From Saccharopolyspora sp. SCSIO 74807 (lineage in GTDB: Bacteria > Actinomycetota > Actinomycetes > Mycobacteriales > Pseudonocardiaceae): a DNA stretch of 64,000 bases. Numbering within the stretch: position 1 is the stretch's first letter; the number at the start of each line of letters is the position of its first letter. The notes under the pieces are model-generated. The model ran no database searches. It had not been told where the DNA came from and saw only the letters and a list, made by a program, of their open reading frames with translations. The position numbers and the translations under genes are program-made. Positions 61,698 to 64,000 of the stretch are shown here, one piece after another. The stretch is from positions 310,001 to 374,000 of the forward strand of contig NZ_CP146100.1 in NCBI RefSeq assembly GCF_037023755.1, given 5' to 3'.

Positions 61698-61755
61698 TTC
61701 AGTCCCTCCCAGGACAACAACGGCCCCGTCGGGCCGACTCAAAGCCCACGGTAAA

Positions 61756-61829
61756 GCCCAGAACAGCCGAATGCCATTCGCCACGCCTCATTTTTTCGTT
61801 GGGGCGTGGGACTTTCGGCTGTCCTGGGC
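61756..61829 (-). terminator. Two-tier hairpin between leuD and hupB
   Basis: Outer arms GCCCAGAACAGCCGAA (61756-61771) and TTCGGCTGTCCTGGGC (61814-61829) pair at 15 of 16 positions. Inner arms CCACGCC (61781-61787) and GGCGTGG (61803-61809) pair fully around a loop with TTTTTT. It is 99 nt past leuD and about 60 nt before hupB, so it may terminate leuCD or regulate hupB. Confidence 0.6.
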
Positions 61830-61927
61830 GTTGCTCGCCGCGCTTCGCGACGCCGTCCCGGCGACCGCCGGGCAACATTGTTTTTCCCGCACAGCAGGGA
61901 GAAATGCGTTCTCCGGCGGGTTCCCGA

Positions 61928-62530
61928 TCAGCCTTCGCGAGCGGGCAGTGTGGCCGGTTTGAACGCCGGGCGGTGCTGCTCGTACGTGTCGATCGTCTCG
62001 GCGTGGCGCATCGTCAGGCCGATGTCGTCGAGACCTTCCAGCAGCCGCCAGCGGGTGTAGTCGTCGAGCGAGAACCCGACGGTGAGGTCTTTCGCCTGCA
62101 CCGTGCGCTCTTGCAGGTCCACGGTGACTTCGGTGCCCGGCTCGTTCTCCAGCAGCTTCCACAGCAGTTCCACATCGGACTGCTCGCATTCGGCGGCCAG
62201 CAGGCCCTGTTTGCCCGCGTTGCCGCGGAAGATGTCCGCGAACCGGGAAGAGATGACCACCCGGAAGCCGTAGTCCTTCAACGCCCACACCGCGTGCTCG
62301 CGGGACGATCCGGTGCCGAAGTCGGGGCCTGCGACCAGAACGCTGCCGTTGCGGAACGCCTCGTTGTTGAGCACGAAGGTCTCGTCGCCGCGCCATGCGG
62401 CGAACAGCGCGTCCTCGAACCCGGTGCGCGCGACCCGCTTGAGGTACACGGCGGGGATGATCTGGTCGGTGTCCACGTTGGACCGGCGCAGCGGGACGCC
62501 GACACCGGTGTGCGTGGTGAACGGTTCCAT
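61928..62530 (-). CDS. leuD: 3-isopropylmalate dehydratase small subunit
   Basis: This 200-residue subunit completes isopropylmalate isomerase in leucine synthesis. Marks are [53 protein letters not shown] and the swivel-domain region [15 protein letters not shown]. It follows leuC by 27 bp in one operon. Confidence 0.97.
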   Translation of the reverse strand: MEPFTTHTGVGVPLRRSNVDTDQIIPAVYLKRVARTGFEDALFAAWRGDETFVLNNEAFRNGSVLVAGPDFGTGSSREHAVWALKDYGFRVVISSRFADIFRGNAGKQGLLAAECEQSDVELLWKLLENEPGTEVTVDLQERTVQAKDLTVGFSLDDYTRWRLLEGLDDIGLTMRHAETIDTYEQHRPAFKPATLPAREG

Positions 62531-62557
62531 CGTTGGTTCCTCCTGTTGCGCGGGCGG

Positions 62558-63961
62558 TCAGTCGAGGTCTTCCGGGGAGGACAGCGTGCCGCGCACCGCG
62601 GTCGCCGCGGCGACCAGCGGCGAGACCAAGTGGGTGCGGCCGCCTTTGCCCTGCCTGCCCTCGAAGTTGCGGTTGGACGTGGAGGCACTGCGCTCGCCGG
62701 GGGTCAGCTGGTCGGGGTTCATGCCGAGGCACATCGAGCAGCCCGCCGAGCGCCATTCCGCCCCCGCGGCGGTGAAGACCTCGTTGAGCCCTTCGGATTC
62801 GGCCTGCTGCCGGACCTTCATCGAGCCGGGCACCACCATCATCCGCACGTCCGAGGACACCTTGCGCCCGTCCAGGATGGCCGCTGCGGCCCGCAAGTCC
62901 TCGATGCGGCCGTTGGTGCAGGAACCGAGGAAGACGGTGTCCACGACGACCTCACGCAGCGGAGTGCCGCCCTGCAGGCCCATGTAGGCCAACGCCTTTT
63001 CGACCGCGTAGCGCTCGGAATCCTCGGCGATGGCCTCGGGATCCGGAATCCGCTCGCCCAGCGGCAGCCCTTGGCCCGGGTTGGTGCCCCACGTGACGAA
63101 CGGCGTGAGTTCGTCGGCGTCCAGGGTGACTTCCGCGTCGAACTCGGCATCTTCGTCGGTGCGCAGCGTCTTCCAGTACGCCACGGCCGCGTCCCAGTCG
63201 GCGCCCTGCGGCGCGTGCGGACGGCCCCGCAGGTACTCGAAGGTCGTCTCGTCCGGCGCGATCATCCCGGCCCGCGCGCCCGCTTCGATGGACATGTTGC
63301 AGATCGTCATGCGGGCTTCCATGGACAGCTGGCGGATGGCTTCGCCGCGGTACTCCAGGACGTAGCCCTGCCCGCCGCCGGTGCCGATCTTGGCGATGAC
63401 CGCGAGGATGATGTCCTTGCTCGTGACACCGGGCCGCAGCGTGCCTTCGACGTTGATGGCCATGGTCTTGAACGGGCGCAGCGGCAGCGTCTGGGTGGCC
63501 AGCACGTGCTCCACCTCGGAGGTGCCGATGCCGAACGCCAGCGCGCCGAACGCGCCGTGCGTGGAGGTGTGGCTGTCGCCGCACACCACCGTCGTGCCGG
63601 GCTGGGTGAGCCCGAGCTGCGGCCCCACCACGTGCACGATGCCCTGCTCGGCGTCGCCCATGGGGTGCAGGCGGACACCGAATTCCTCGCAGTTGCGCCG
63701 CAAAGTGTCCACCTGCGTGCGCGAGACCGGATCGGCGATCGGCAGCTCGGTGCCGGTGGTGGGCACGTTGTGGTCTTCGGTCGCGATCGTCAGGTCGGGT
63801 CGCCGGACCGGCCGGTCCGCCAGCCGCAGCCCCTCGAACGCCTGGGGGCTGGTGACTTCGTGCACGAGGTGGAGGTCGATGTAGAGCAGGTCGGGCTCGT
63901 AGCCCTCGCCTCGGCGCACGATGTGGCCGTCCCAGACCTTCTCCGCGAGCGTGTTGCCCAT
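62558..63961 (-). CDS. leuC: 3-isopropylmalate dehydratase large subunit
   Basis: This 467-residue aconitase-family subunit carries the [4Fe-4S] cluster. Ligand cysteines are in [13 protein letters not shown] and [12 protein letters not shown]. Other marks are [43 protein letters not shown] and [12 protein letters not shown] 63961 follows GGGAGGAGC, so the gene is complete. The stretch upstream to the window edge is non-coding. Confidence 0.98.
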   Translation of the reverse strand: MGNTLAEKVWDGHIVRRGEGYEPDLLYIDLHLVHEVTSPQAFEGLRLADRPVRRPDLTIATEDHNVPTTGTELPIADPVSRTQVDTLRRNCEEFGVRLHPMGDAEQGIVHVVGPQLGLTQPGTTVVCGDSHTSTHGAFGALAFGIGTSEVEHVLATQTLPLRPFKTMAINVEGTLRPGVTSKDIILAVIAKIGTGGGQGYVLEYRGEAIRQLSMEARMTICNMSIEAGARAGMIAPDETTFEYLRGRPHAPQGADWDAAVAYWKTLRTDEDAEFDAEVTLDADELTPFVTWGTNPGQGLPLGERIPDPEAIAEDSERYAVEKALAYMGLQGGTPLREVVVDTVFLGSCTNGRIEDLRAAAAILDGRKVSSDVRMMVVPGSMKVRQQAESEGLNEVFTAAGAEWRSAGCSMCLGMNPDQLTPGERSASTSNRNFEGRQGKGGRTHLVSPLVAAATAVRGTLSSPEDLD

Positions 63962-64000
63962 CGCTCCTCCCGATCGAAAGGTGGTGGTCGCACCGCTGCC

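Overview
The window is a 64-kb stretch of GC-rich actinobacterial chromosome. An orphan PE/PPE/EspG cluster, a helix-turn-helix plus DUF397 regulator pair, a DUF574-type methyltransferase, a lysine-rich HupB and an F420 gene together point to the family Pseudonocardiaceae, with Saccharopolyspora or a close relative as the best guess (inference). No tRNA, rRNA, CRISPR array, transposase or phage gene was seen.

Layout. 1-7.9 kb is accessory: the 3' end of a membrane-anchored NBR1-Ig-like protein, a sugar-porter MFS gene, a four-gene module (PE-like, DUF3558 lipoprotein, PPE-like, EspG-like), a small helical protein with a duplicated upstream region, and a DUF397/XRE pair. 7.9-15.8 kb is a complete kdp potassium-uptake operon on the minus strand (small membrane ORF, kdpF, A, B, C, D, E). 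16-20.3 kb holds asnB and an OmpR-type two-component system. 20.5-27.8 kb is a cell-envelope sugar block: two divergent GT39-like membrane glycosyltransferases, a GT2-GtrA fusion and a secreted GH27 alpha-galactosidase.

27.8-64 kb is the conserved backbone. It follows the order known from Mycobacterium tuberculosis between Rv2924c and Rv2988c: mutM, rnc, rpmF, DUF177, sepIVA-like; coaD, rsmD; pyc, recG, DhaL/FakA-like, rpmB; ung, thiL, DUF3515, ddl; gpsA, plsC, cofC/fbiD, ppk, mutT1, hupB, leuD, leuC. Lineage-specific genes are inserted into it: a secreted RNase Sa-type ribonuclease, an L,D-transpeptidase, a DUF574 methyltransferase, an Rv1733c-like membrane protein, an MHS transporter, and a sulfur-amino-acid cluster (Cys/Met PLP enzyme, cysteine dioxygenase, MocR regulator) between gpsA and ddl.

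The most striking non-coding feature is a family of eight 50-51 bp imperfect palindromes. All are intergenic and lie downstream of genes. Five carry a conserved CCGACAC(G/T)C block about 30-40 nt outside the same arm, so the true unit is about 100 bp and has a direction. One copy sits inside the kdp operon between kdpB and kdpC. Other notable items are a 27-codon membrane ORF translationally coupled to kdpF, recent short tandem duplications (57 bp in a DUF397 gene, 27 bp across a methyltransferase stop codon), several 16-24 bp tandem repeats, and strong terminator hairpins.
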